From Mansonella perstans (Eukaryota; Nematoda; Chromadorea; Rhabditida; Onchocercidae): a stretch of 64,000 bases of DNA. Of the stretch, positions 14,801-23,594 are shown piece after piece (the first letter of the stretch is position 1; every line of letters begins with the position of its first letter). The position numbers were made by a program, and so were the translations under genes. The notes beneath the pieces were generated by a model. That model was not told the DNA's origin. It did not search any database and was given only the letters and a program-made list of their open reading frames with translations. Location of the stretch: the NCBI GenBank assembly GCA_037074765.1, contig JBAMDO010000002.1:186001-250000 (forward strand), in the 5' to 3' direction.

Positions 14801-17800
14801 CGAATTAAGAAATAACAATGAAAAACTTCAATGCAATAAATCATGAAAGATATATCTTTTTTTCTCTTACCAATTTTCTTACCTTTTTCGTTCGGAATTT
14901 TCACGACTGCTACGACTTTTGACAAAATTTCCCGATGTCATCAGATCGGCTCGTCGTGCTAAAGCCATTGTTTGTAGCAATGAATCAGACGAGATGCTAC
15001 GTCGTCTAAAAATTAAACTTTAAAAATCATTAATGGATTTGCACGAATTGCAATTGGTAGAACAACGATGTGTTTTTTATGTTGGACAGAGCAATGATGA
15101 AGAATGTCTTCAGGCAGGAAGCATTAGAGCTTTAGGCTTGGCTAACTTTACTAATAATCTTAAGATTTAGCAGTGAAAGAAACGCGTACTTCTTGCTGAA
15201 ACGTACAGATGGGATTTCCTCCCTCCATTTATTAGTTTTGCATTTTTCTAAATTTTTTGCAACATCTTCCAACTGCAAATCATTCCAAACTGCTGGACGA
15301 AATTGAATTTCTTTTAACATTTTTTGATTATCCTAAAATTTTTAATCAAGAGCGATATAATAAAAAGTTGGAAAAAGGTTTAAAATTTTAATTTCTATAA
15401 TATCAACTGTTAAAAGTTTATAGCATTTTAGAATGTAAAGTAATTTGAACCATTTTTGTGGCAGCATATCGTTTCAAACGTCGTATATTTGGCATCGAAT
15501 TAGCACGTGAACATGTGCGATATGAGTTTCGGTAAATTTTAATCTCAAATAAACGATGCAACAAGTATTTCATTGCCCAATAGACACCATATTCAGCCCA
15601 ATGCTTAATGAAAAGACAGCGTATGACAGCCACATCCATATATGTGGCTTCTTGTGGATCAACAAATGACTGAAAGAAGCAAAAAATCACTTCATTCATA
15701 TCCTCGTATCTCCTCTCTCTTTATTTTAACATTTAGCTAATTTAAAACTTATTTCACTAGCAATTTGATTGTTTAATTGCTAAAATTAATTTGATCAACA
15801 ATTATGAAAATTTAAATAAAATTTAAATAAATTTTAAATAAATTTTTTTCGTTTGTTGAACTATATTATGGGAAGAGTTAATAATTTTAAAGAAAAAAAA
15901 TTTCATCTCACTTGTTGCTGATGTTCTTGCTGCATACTATCACCATCACATTCTTCTGCCGAATTATTTTCTAATGGATCAAATACTTTCGATTTCGGTT
16001 CAATGTTTTCCTGCACCAATGTGTTATCGGCTGATGATAAAATTACTTTTTCTGTAAAAGTACCACTAATATATTTATTAGCAGATGAACCTTTTTATCA
16101 TCCAGTGTACAGAATTAAAAGAAAAGGTAAAAAAAAATAAAAACTGAATTTTGAAAATTAACAGTAGCAAAAGGAGCGACAAAAATTTCCAGTTTATCAG
16201 TACTTTGTTTGAATTTCGGTGAAGCCTTTTTAGAATTTACATAAATAGCCGGCGAGTTAATTTTAAAATGTGAAGCAACTGAATGATTATTGCATTTGCA
16301 AGCATATATCATTGAACCATTACCATGCATTACTGAATGACAGTTTTCACAAATAATCTGAAAAAAAGTGTTATTTAATAAAATGAAATAAAAATAATTA
16401 ATTAAATATCTTGGTAATGCAAATATGTTAAAAAAAAAAAAAAATGCGGCTGTAACATTATATGATATTATGAGTTACAACATTTTTTTATTTGAAAAAT
16501 TGAAAACAAATTAAAAATGAAATTACTGGAAAGAAAACAAATCAATCATTTTGGTATTTGGAATATTCCTCCCAAAAAAGAAAGAATACTCCAGGATTTT
16601 CCACGGAGAAGCTCCTAAAAAGTATTGATTTTAAAATTCAAAATTTAAAAATTAATTACTTCACAATCACTATGTGGAATATTTTCCGATGACACGCCGG
16701 AACATATTTCTTGCAATGCTACCAATGGTGCATTTTTTGTAGACATTCTCGTATCATCATCTTCATCGTCATTCATTGCGTTGCTAAGGGATTTGTCATC
16801 AGTAAATTTCAATGCATCATCAATTTCTGTCATTCCGTGTTCATGAGCTAAAAGTCAAAAGAAGCGGAAAATTCGATAGTTACTTAAAATTGACAAGTTG
16901 TTGATAAATGAAACTTACTTTTTTACGCTAACAAGATTTGCAATATTGTTTTTTTTAACATTCAAAAATATTGTGATAAATTTTTGTTGAAAATTTACTA
17001 AGTTAATTTGATAACAAAGAAATGTTATTAATTACTGAAAGATAAACTTGGTGATTTCTTATCAAATATCGTCATATGACTTTTTGCAACTGTTCGTGCA
17101 TTATCATTTCCACAATAATCATTAATACCTCGGATCATTGAATTTGGCTGCTCCACTTGTAAATTATTTGACTGCTAAATGTTTAGAAAATGTGAAAAAA
17201 GAAGAATTTCGAAATAGTTTTCAAAAATTTGAAAACTATTTTTATTATCAAAAAATTGATCAAAATCCGTTATTTACATCCTGGTTTATTTCAGCTTACC
17301 TTTTTTGGAGATAGAATTCGTTGTTGTCGTTTTTGAGGATTAATACCTGAGATAGTTGTTGTTTGAATTGCTGACATTCCATCTATTTCATTGTTATGCT
17401 GCCTAATCAAACTAAACGGGACTGTTAAATAGGAACGAGCTGGTTTGGGAGGTGGTGGTATATCGGTATATGGCGTAAGATTGGCAATTTGCGCCGGAAC
17501 ATTTGATAAACGCCTAGTTTCTTTTGTATCACCTGAAAAAAAATTTTTACGATTTTGATTTTTTTATCAAATTAATAACCAATAATTTTTTTCGTCCTTT
17601 AACACAAACTTAAATTTGCATTGTAAAAGAACGAATTTTTATTTTATAAATTGGTACTATTTTAATTGGTAATATGTTACATTCATTGTATGAAAAGTGT
17701 CAACCTATACCAAGATATATTCCTTGAGCTGCAGAAGATTGCTGTATTTTCTTGGTAATAGTTATGAATGGAAATTGTGTGCGACGCTGTTTTACGGGAG

Positions 17801-20800
17801 CACAAAAACATAACACATTTGGTTGACGATACTGCAGCACTATTTGTTTTAGAAGATTGAAAAAAACAGATGTTCATTTAACATTACTATTTTCTTATGA
17901 ATTATAATAATCTTTCACATGAAAATTGCTAATTGTATTTCAATTAAAATTATTAATCAAATTTCAGGTAAGTAAGGAAGGAAAAAAAAGCGAAATAATT
18001 TTTTCATACCTGCCAAAGTGACTGCCAAATTTTTAAGCCACTTTCTAGACGAAAATTTGATGTGAAATCGTTCTCACCAATGACATTTAATAAAGGAACA
18101 ATCATATACACGAATGATTGTATACTGCCAATCGAAAATGCATACTGTCGTATGGCATGTACAAGTAAATCGGTTGAATTAGTCTAAAATTGCAATTGTT
18201 ATTTTATAACTAAAATAAAAAATGCATTTGAAGAAAAAAAATGTTTGCAAAAAAAGCAATAAGTTAATTTTCAACAAATACTTGACAAGAATGTGATATC
18301 AGGATTTGATAAAGCGTATTGATCCGATGAAAATTCATTTGAGATTTTGTGACATTTAAAATGAGATTATATCAGTTTATTCAATGTGAGAATCTTTTTC
18401 TTTTCTAATGAAAAATTTTTTAATTGTAATTAAAAAAGCAATTAAAAGATAATATTGAATCAATTGGAGACAAAACTTCAATTAATTGATCCATCATGAA
18501 ATTCATTTTCGATCAAATTTTTCCACCGATTTTTGATTTAGTATTTTTTTAAACGTATTTAAAATTACTCAGTCAGGTAGAAATATACTTTACGGTATTG
18601 TACGATTTCATAATTACTTATATGATATTTGTTGAATCCTAATGACTTGATTTTTTTTATTTTATTTTTTATTTCATTCCAAGGTAACTTTAATTTAAAC
18701 CGCAAATTTTAAGGGATTAGTGCAAATGAAATAGCGAAAAATAACTGTATTCAAAAAATATCCTTTGCCGCGCATAATGTTAATTCACAAAAAAAAATTT
18801 TTAAAATTAAGAAATGAATAAAATGAAACCTGTTTATTTTGGGATATCATTTTGAAGCAGTTAATTTAGGAAAAAGTGTTATCAATATTCCATAAACATT
18901 CATTATAAGAGTATTCTGCGGCGATAATTATTTTGTACTATTGGAACGTCATTTGCCGCTTTCTTTTTGTTTACAACTAATTCATCTATTTGTCTCATTG
19001 AGGGAATTATCTTCTTTTCTTATTTAAAAAATTTATAACTTTAATTATCGAATTTTTTATATACTTCAAAGAAATTTTTTAAAATTTTCACTCATTCTTA
19101 AGTTTATTAAAAAGTTTTAAGATGTTTTATGTTTAAATGTTCAATCAAAGCAAAAGGAAAAAAAAATGTTGCTTCCTCCTTTTAAGTACTGTTTAATTAA
19201 GTAATGCATAATTATTACAATTAGCAAATAATGTATAATAATTAAAGAAGTAAGTACAATGAAGTATAATTAATTTAACGAGGAAAAAAGTTGTTGCTAC
19301 ATTAATTGCATTAATTAGCAAATTACAGCAATTAAATTTTCATTTTTTTTAAAACTATGTAGATACAGGAATAATCTAGGCTTATATTTGGAGTAGTTTA
19401 AGCTTATTTATTATTTATATGTATGATAGCTTCTATAACACAGTGGTTATTTATTTTATGATTCAATCAATGATGCTAATTATTTGAAATTTCGAATTTT
19501 TGAATTAAGAAAAATTAAGAATAGATAAACTGCAATACTTTTCTACTTTCAACATCATAACATTCATTGGCTGCATCAAGAAGAAGCCAATGCAGTATGT
19601 ACAACATTTTTACCAACGATCCACTGATCGGCGAGCCATTCCGACCTGTTGCTTCGGACAATAATGCTGCACAACACTAAATTTTACATAAAATTTAATA
19701 ATATCTCCTCTTCCTCTTTTTTTACGAGTAATTTGTTATAAAAGTGGTATGCTACGTTTTCAGTGTTATTTATGTTCTAATTTTTCAAATAATTTTTAGC
19801 ATTAAATTCTACTTATTTGGCATACAAACAACAAAAGTAAAACTTTGTTTACTTACCTGTACAATGTGTGGAAAGGTTGCACGTATAAAACGCCAACGTG
19901 AAACGGAACTAATAGCATCGGAAAGTGATGGACTAAGTCCATGAAGAATATTTTGTACAACAACCCGTTCAAACGTCTACAAAATTGATTGACTTAATTT
20001 TGTTAAAATGTGCGTTTCAATCAAAAACTGATAATTTATCATTTCTATTAACTAACTGATCAAATTGTTTCATTTAATTCGATAAAGTTTATCAACTAAT
20101 GAAAAACTCAATAAGTATTTTTCTAAAGATGAAAAAGAAAATTAAAACTATTATAATTTTGATGTATGTGATGTACTCATTGCCCATGGGTAGATTTTGG
20201 TTTTTTTCTTCTAATTTTAGTTTACTGTGTCACATTCTGGAAACTTCCAATCTTTTTTCATCATAATTGATGTACTTGCGTTTTTTTATTCAATTTAATT
20301 AAGCCTTTTGTCTGAGAAAAGAACAAAAAGCTACTAACCACAACAACAAAAAATAATAACAGATGAAAAAGCAGACAACAGTAACAAACAACAACATTCA
20401 ACAACAACAACAACAAAAATTTAGGAGCAAACAACAACAGATAATAATAAATAACAACAACAAAACAAACAACAACAACAATCAATAAGAACAAACAAGT
20501 ACAAGGAAGAACGACAAAAAACAACAACAACAACGAACAACAATAATAAACTACAACAAAAAACTATTCAATTCGCAATATTCAATCCAAATTTCGCAAA
20601 TATGAATCATTTACCACGCATGATGCTTCATGAAGTTTGCCAATTTTCGCACCCAAAAATGGACTGAAACTTGCGTTATTTTATTAAAAAAGTTAAATTT
20701 AAAAGAATAAACAAAAATGCGAAATTCAATTTGATTCTATGATTTTCAAAATTCTAATCATACCATCTTCATATATTCTTTCTCTACATTTAATCCATTC

Positions 20801-22747
20801 AAAATTAATAGTAAACAATATAGCGAAAAAAAAATAGAAAAAAAAAAACCCATGCATAACAATACTTTGTTTGTCTCCATAAAAATGTTTGTATTGGTAG
20901 TGGAATTGATTCCAATTCATTTTCATCCTCGTTAACCGATGATAACTGATCCATCGATCTGTAATAAAACAACAAAATGGATCTTGAAAAGACAAACGAT
21001 TGAAAAACATTGATTAATTGGCTTGTTTAATATTATAGTTTCCATTTTTTTTCTTTCATTCTCTTCTTCTTTCTCACCCAAGCATTTATCACATTTTCTT
21101 GAAAAAAAGTTTCTTTCTCTCACTTCTTTTTTGTTGAAAAAGTTAAAAAATGACATCAGCTGAAATGAAAATAAGAAATAAATTTATAATTGTAAGATAA
21201 TGAAAAAAAAGAAATTATCCATTCGTAATGAAGAAAATATGTGCAAATGAAATTACTAAAATGTGAAATGCTTCAATTTGAAAAAGAATTTAAAAATTAA
21301 TTCTATTCTTTTAGATTGGAGAAGATGGTGAAAGGAAGAAATCACGAAAATTGATTTTTATTTCTCTCTTCTTCCCACCTTCCTCTAATCTTCTCTTAAT
21401 TGCATTTTCACTTCTTTTTTTCCTTCTTTTTTTTTCCTGTGGATGGTAATGAAAGAACAAAATTTTAAGAAATGAAAATTTAATTAATGAAATGAAGAAA
21501 AATGAGAATAAGACAAAAAAAATAAGACATAATATCAGAACGTGAAATAATAATGTAACAGTTGTAGTAGTAGCAAAAAAATAGCATGTGTTGTATGAAA
21601 ATCACTGAATGAAAGTTTTGCTTCCATATAAATTAGAAATTAAGTTCAAAGCAAAATTATGTAAGGCGAAAAAATTAAGTGACTTTGCTAATGCATGCTA
21701 ATGTGATGCTAAAGTGATGCTGATGCAAATTTCACACAGATTACAAATTTCATTATGTTAATTTCAAGTTTTTTATTTGATTTCTTATTACTGTTAGCAG
21801 AAAGAGGCCGAAATTCATACATTTTAGCATAGCAGAAAAAAAAATTACTTGAAGCAAACATTGTGTCATATTATTGTTCATATTATTGATTACGTTTTAT
21901 ATTAGTTCAATAATATATAAATTTCGACAAATATATCCAATTAACCAATTCTGAGAATTTTTCATATGAAAGCGCTATCATTAATTAAAATTGTGAAACA
22001 AAATAAACAATTTATTTGTTTCATACACAATAAAGTAATTATGTACATTAAAAAAAGAAAAGAAATTAACTTTCCATTTCCGGTTCATTTGAGTTTCATT
22101 CAATGATTTTTATTAAAATAACTTTTATCCAACAATAAATTCGATTAATTTTCCATTCAATTAAAATTGTCCATTTTCAGTCAATTAATTTCATGTATTT
22201 AGCAAATGTTTTTTTTTTTTTTCAATTTTACAATTTAAATTTGAAATAAACAAAATTGATGACTTTTCATCTTTCGAACAAACAATGATTTCATTTGCCT
22301 ATAATAATAGCTCTTCGTCTTTTGAAGACAAGCACACTAAATTAGTTCCTTTAAACGGAATTTTTAATACAACAATGGGTTAATATCAAAAGAATTTCAA
22401 AGATATTTTGTAAAGTAATGAAATTTTATGATCAAAATATGCTTTTAAAGCATTAATTTTAATCTAACAACATTTGCTAAACATCTGGCTAAAATTTAAA
22501 CGATAAAAATTTGCTTGAAATAACTTCAGTCTAAAATAAATTTTGAGAAAAAAAATGAAAATATGTTGAATTATATATTTAGAAAAAATTTTTCAAGTTT
22601 AATAAATAAATTAATCAAAAAAAAAAGACATAAACGAACATACCGAATATTACTACTTCGAATTGAATCAACTGTTATTGCAAATGGCATTGGTGTAATT
22701 CGTTGAACTGTACCCTGATGCTGATGCTGTAAGTATCGTACATGCAT
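1..22747 (-). CDS. unc-80: UNC-80 homologue, NALCN/NCA channel complex scaffold (5' part; C-terminus off left edge)
   Basis: UNC-80 is a very large armadillo-like scaffold that, with UNC-79, stabilises and localises the NALCN (NCA-1/NCA-2) sodium-leak channel in neuronal membranes. Forty core exons join in frame to about 1,971 residues; family members are about 3,200-3,300 aa, so roughly 60% is present. Diagnostic blocks run in the family order: IPLPIQTFLWRQT, HGLSPSLSDAISSVSRW, LHWLLLDA, DVAVIRCLFIKHWAEYGVYW, LALNICESLLEMP, LGCSYGCNDGLRS, FRRVGLSALLD, LLLECALFVHRCNKGDWPEW, FLRETFQ, FCHPWCFERVYRQC and FHALWRNRFHVWLKMEDGAQ. Identity is secure from these blocks. The start is the first in-frame ATG (22747-22745) after an in-frame TAG; ATGs at 22690 and 20954 are alternatives if the CAG at 22729-22727 or 20961-20959 is a trans-splice acceptor. 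No frameshift or stop breaks the core exons, so the gene looks functional. Exon details follow in block entries. Confidence 0.96.
3672..8309 (-). CDS. unc-80: unc-80 block E: conserved and linker exons 26-33
   Basis: Core exons: 8309-8070, 7982-7825, 7528-7399, 7271-7168, 6899-6734, 6451-6350, 4475-4370, 3733-3672. The first exon is one of the best UNC80 signatures in the window: NLRGIQDGVRRFSFFLETCR, PGSFPDPPLLAALLDL and ARASLLLECALFVHRCNKG, continued in the next exon by DWPEWIR and AAACCFYEWGCQ. Then follow LGERIYKIMETNGWM, IIQENLEDFFDE, EHCPPAILFLACLLLNEITA and FLRETFQ. The last four exons are the Ser/Arg-rich linker (TNRRWSILSNMVGT, DGRRISSSTNEENSS, ARRLAQGRQRLFKYGSRS, LKLLRNTQVDDEKDGNGE). 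Junction phases agree throughout. The 1.9-kb intron between 6350 and 4475 contains a further likely exon at 5866-5810. Confidence 0.93.
5810..5866 (-). CDS. unc-80: unc-80 candidate exon in the 6350-4475 intron
   Basis: A segment after TCTCTCCAG reads VGANDPIGDNLTHCIDVER and stays open for about 25 more codons (RILLIDLAYKKHSSYEEKSR), ending in TGA near 5730. This is not background: the base composition and residue content look like protein. A donor C|GTATTT at 5809 makes a 57-nt exon that is phase 1 in and phase 1 out and therefore fits exactly between its neighbours. The conserved-looking continuation suggests that a longer form with another downstream donor or a further small exon may exist; I could not find a phase-compatible one. 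Confidence 0.6.
6175..6191. repeat. Short (GATC)4 run
   Basis: A perfect CGATCGATCGATCGATC run inside the unc-80 intron between the exons at 6350 and 4475. Self-complementary; no function implied. Confidence 0.85.
8548..10685 (-). CDS. unc-80: unc-80 block D: low-complexity linker exons 22-25
   Basis: Core exons: 10685-10583, 10086-9933, 9255-9191, 8659-8548. They encode a polar linker rich in Ser, Asp, Glu and Lys (DEDESVLSSGNDKLALSLTR; SNTDESDLDSSPSTPRNAQG; RPDSNDDVGSDTEMNDDDKN; MHDERHSVKVLKPPSSK) ahead of the conserved RNLRGIQDG-type block. In vertebrate UNC80 the equivalent region is also long, charged and variable. The first exon can begin at 10685 after a normal AACAG or at 10712 after an unusual TTTAAG; both are in the same frame and differ by 27 nt. 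Two further frame-neutral exons lie in the introns (9666-9619 and 8907-8857, listed separately). Confidence 0.85.
8857..8907 (-). CDS. unc-80: unc-80 candidate cassette exon, 51 nt
   Basis: Between the exons at 9191 and 8659 a 51-nt segment follows AATTGCTGCAG and ends at AGT|GTAAAT. It is phase 0 at both ends and would add CNLSSLEGNTTANSFAS. Both splice signals are good and the stretch is GC-richer than the flanking intron, so I consider it a probable exon, constitutive or alternative. Confidence 0.65.
9619..9666 (-). CDS. unc-80: unc-80 candidate cassette exon, 48 nt
   Basis: Between the exons at 9933 and 9255 a 48-nt open segment follows TTTAGCCAG and ends at G|GTGGAG. It enters and leaves in phase 1, so including it adds 16 residues (FVKIERIREVELLGT plus the junction Gly) without disturbing the frame. 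Its base composition is clearly richer in GC than the surrounding intron. The donor is weaker than most in this gene, so it may be an alternatively used exon. Confidence 0.6.
10597..10720 (-). promoter_or_regulatory. Two in-frame alternative 3' splice sites for one unc-80 exon
   Basis: The exon ending at 10583 can be entered after a long T-run followed by TTTAAG (exon start 10712) or after AATAACAG (exon start 10685). The two sites are 27 nt apart and keep the same reading frame, adding or omitting nine residues around IELKLENN. The first has the better pyrimidine tract but a rare AAG; the second has the normal CAG but a purine-rich tract. Confidence 0.4.
11380..11500. repeat. TGTG/TGCATG-rich microsatellite
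   Basis: Degenerate alternating purine-pyrimidine stretch built from TGTGCATG, TGTG and TACGTAT elements, within the unc-80 intron between 12283 and 10685. Confidence 0.75.
11525..11551 (-). CDS. unc-80: unc-80 possible 27-nt micro-exon
   Basis: Inside the 1.6-kb intron between 12283 and 10685, a segment after TTTTCCCTTAG encodes RRTLKKSG and can end at AT|GTTTCT. It is phase 2 in and phase 2 out, so it fits its neighbours exactly. It is very short, the donor is weak, and permissive splice signals are common in AT-rich introns, so it may be chance. Confidence 0.3.
12283..15669 (-). CDS. unc-80: unc-80 block C: conserved central exons 13-21
   Basis: Exons: 15669-15451, 15332-15190, 15005-14883, 14640-14511, 14233-14034, 13784-13561, 13115-12919, 12665-12535, 12390-12283. 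Exon 13 has EATYMDVAVIRCLFIKHW then YWAMKYLLHRL, the counterpart of the vertebrate DVAVLRCL...W...YLLQRL block. Exon 15 gives RRSISSDSLLQTMALARRA, a basic, Ser-rich, possible phosphorylation segment. Exon 17 has SFAVLLKAVKFVMERRSTVR and ELALNICESLLEMP, exon 18 LGCSYGCNDGLRSQHGDFLR and SMTGFCRCG, exon 19 NNFNEALKGIEGKVIKATLK, and exon 20 QDIRLFITFIQEKHGNSFRR followed by VGLSALLDGQPAE. All are recognisable UNC80 segments in order. Splice phases 0/2/2/0/2/1/0/2/2 close perfectly at each junction. Exon 14 uses an internal downstream donor (AA|GTACGC), because the stronger-looking GTACGT at 15206 would put exon 15 out of frame. Confidence 0.93.
13417..13500. repeat. Three spaced copies of a 24-bp AT-rich repeat in unc-80 intron
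   Basis: The unit TTAATTAAATAAATRAGTTG plus TTTA occurs at 13417-13440, 13445-13468 and 13477-13500, with 4-8 bp spacers. It sits in the intron between the exons ending at 13561 and starting at 13115. Confidence 0.85.
15912..17831 (-). CDS. unc-80: unc-80 block B: variable linker exons 7-12
   Basis: Exons: 17831-17711, 17532-17300, 17174-17036, 16847-16660, 16357-16204, 16051-15912. This is the poorly conserved linker between the N-terminal block and the YMDVAVIRC block. Exon 7 keeps the family RQP motif (YRQPNVLCFCAPVKQR). Exon 8 is proline-rich (DIPPPPKPARSYL). Exon 10 is very acidic (MNDDEDDDTRMS). Exon 11 carries a clustered cysteine pattern, IICENCHS at its start and YACKCN about 15 residues later, which resembles a small metal-binding knuckle. 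The exon 11 donor (A|GTACTG) is the one chosen because it alone keeps phase with exon 12; the open frame continues past it for over 20 codons, so this junction is the least certain of the block. The remaining junctions use common donors (GTAAGC, GTAATT, GTATAG). Confidence 0.85.
18010..22747 (-). CDS. unc-80: unc-80 block A: N-terminal conserved exons 1-6
   Basis: Exons (minus strand, high to low): 22747-22644, 20958-20866, 20663-20615, 19976-19857, 19676-19539, 18183-18010. Every junction keeps phase. Exon 1 encodes MHVRYLQHQHQGTVQRITP and onward and joins in phase 2 to SMDQLSSVNEDENELES. Exons 2-3 give the family hallmark IPLPIQTFLWRQTNPFLG followed by AKIGKLHEASC. Exon 4 gives FERVVVQNILHGLSPSLS and SRWRFIRATFPHIVQ, exon 5 KMLYILHWLLLDAANEC, and exon 6 SIQSFVYMIVPLLNVIG then FRLESGLKIWQSLW. 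Exons 2-6 match the UNC80 N-terminal region closely. Exon 1 is supported only by an open frame, a good GTATGT donor and phase agreement, so it is less certain. The intron after exon 3 carries a CAA-rich microsatellite. Confidence 0.92.
20336..20565. repeat. CAA-rich microsatellite in unc-80 intron
   Basis: About 230 bases dominated by imperfect CAA/AAC triplets with AAT interruptions. It lies in the intron between the exons at 20615 and 19976. It generates a spurious Leu/Val/Cys-rich open frame on the minus strand that is not a gene. Confidence 0.9.
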
Positions 22748-23100
22748 TTTGATCTTATCCTGATCCTAATCCTTGTATCGTTTTAATTTTAATTCAAATA
22801 AATATTTGTTTTAACTATAGTAATTAATTGATTTTGCTCGAATTAATGAAATTTCCACTTGGTTCACTTTTCAATTATTTTTTGAATTTCATCATATTAG
22901 CAATGAAATAAGTGATTAAATTTGTGAAAAATTCTATTGTAATGATATCAGCCAGAAGCAGAAAAATATGAATGATAGTGATAGGAATTAAATAAAAAAA
23001 AGAATATGCAGTGGGAAGTATAAAATATCAACTAGCAGAAATGATACATATTTTTGAAGATTTACTGCAAGTGACAAGTGACGAAAATCAGTATCAATTT

Positions 23101-23222
23101 GATGATGATATTAGATGATAATAATAGTATTAGATGATTATGGTAATAATACTAGATGATATTGATGATGATGATAATGATGATGATTATGATGATAATA
23201 TTAAATGGTGGTGATGATGAAG
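23101..23222. repeat. GAT-rich microsatellite upstream of unc-80
   Basis: Imperfect GATGAT/GATAAT triplet array, about 350 bases upstream of the unc-80 start on the minus strand. Confidence 0.85.
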
Positions 23223-23283
23223 ACTTTTTTAATATTGATATACATATGTAATTGGTATATATATATTTCTATTTATATCTGTT

Positions 23284-23332
23284 AGAGAGAGAGAGGGAGA
23301 GAGAGAGGGAGAGAGAGGGGGAGAGAGAGAGA
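23284..23332. repeat. GA dinucleotide microsatellite
   Basis: Nearly perfect GA repeats interrupted by a few GGG. With the CT tract at 23552-23594 it forms complementary arms about 220 bases apart that could pair in a transcript. Confidence 0.9.
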
Positions 23333-23551
23333 TCTAGAAAAGAGAGTGAGGATGAATGAGAGAAGAGGATAGAAGAAATGTTTTGAAAAAGATTAATAGG
23401 AGAAAATGATACCGCCTTTCATCCATTTTTGGCTCTTTTTAAATGCAATTTTTTTTTTTTTATTTCTTTTCTTTTTCTCAGCTATATCATTGCTAGACTA
23501 AACAAATTCAATGCCAATTCAATCATTTCTTCAAATGTTTCCCTTTCTTCT

Positions 23552-23553
23552 CG

Positions 23554-23587
<34 letters not shown>

Positions 23588-23594
23588 TTCTCTT
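23552..23594. repeat. CT dinucleotide microsatellite
   Basis: Mostly perfect CT repeat followed by pyrimidine-rich sequence. The Ser/Leu/Phe-rich and Arg/Glu-rich open frames around it are products of the repeat. Confidence 0.9.

Noticed and set aside
18890..19010. Minus-strand frame VNKKKAANDVPIVQNNYRRR in an unc-80 intron
   Set aside because: Coding-like composition, but no acceptor/donor pair gives a length divisible by three between the phase-0 neighbours.
20261..20533. 90-codon minus-strand frame rich in Leu, Val and Cys
   Set aside because: It is the translation of the CAA/AAC microsatellite in an unc-80 intron.
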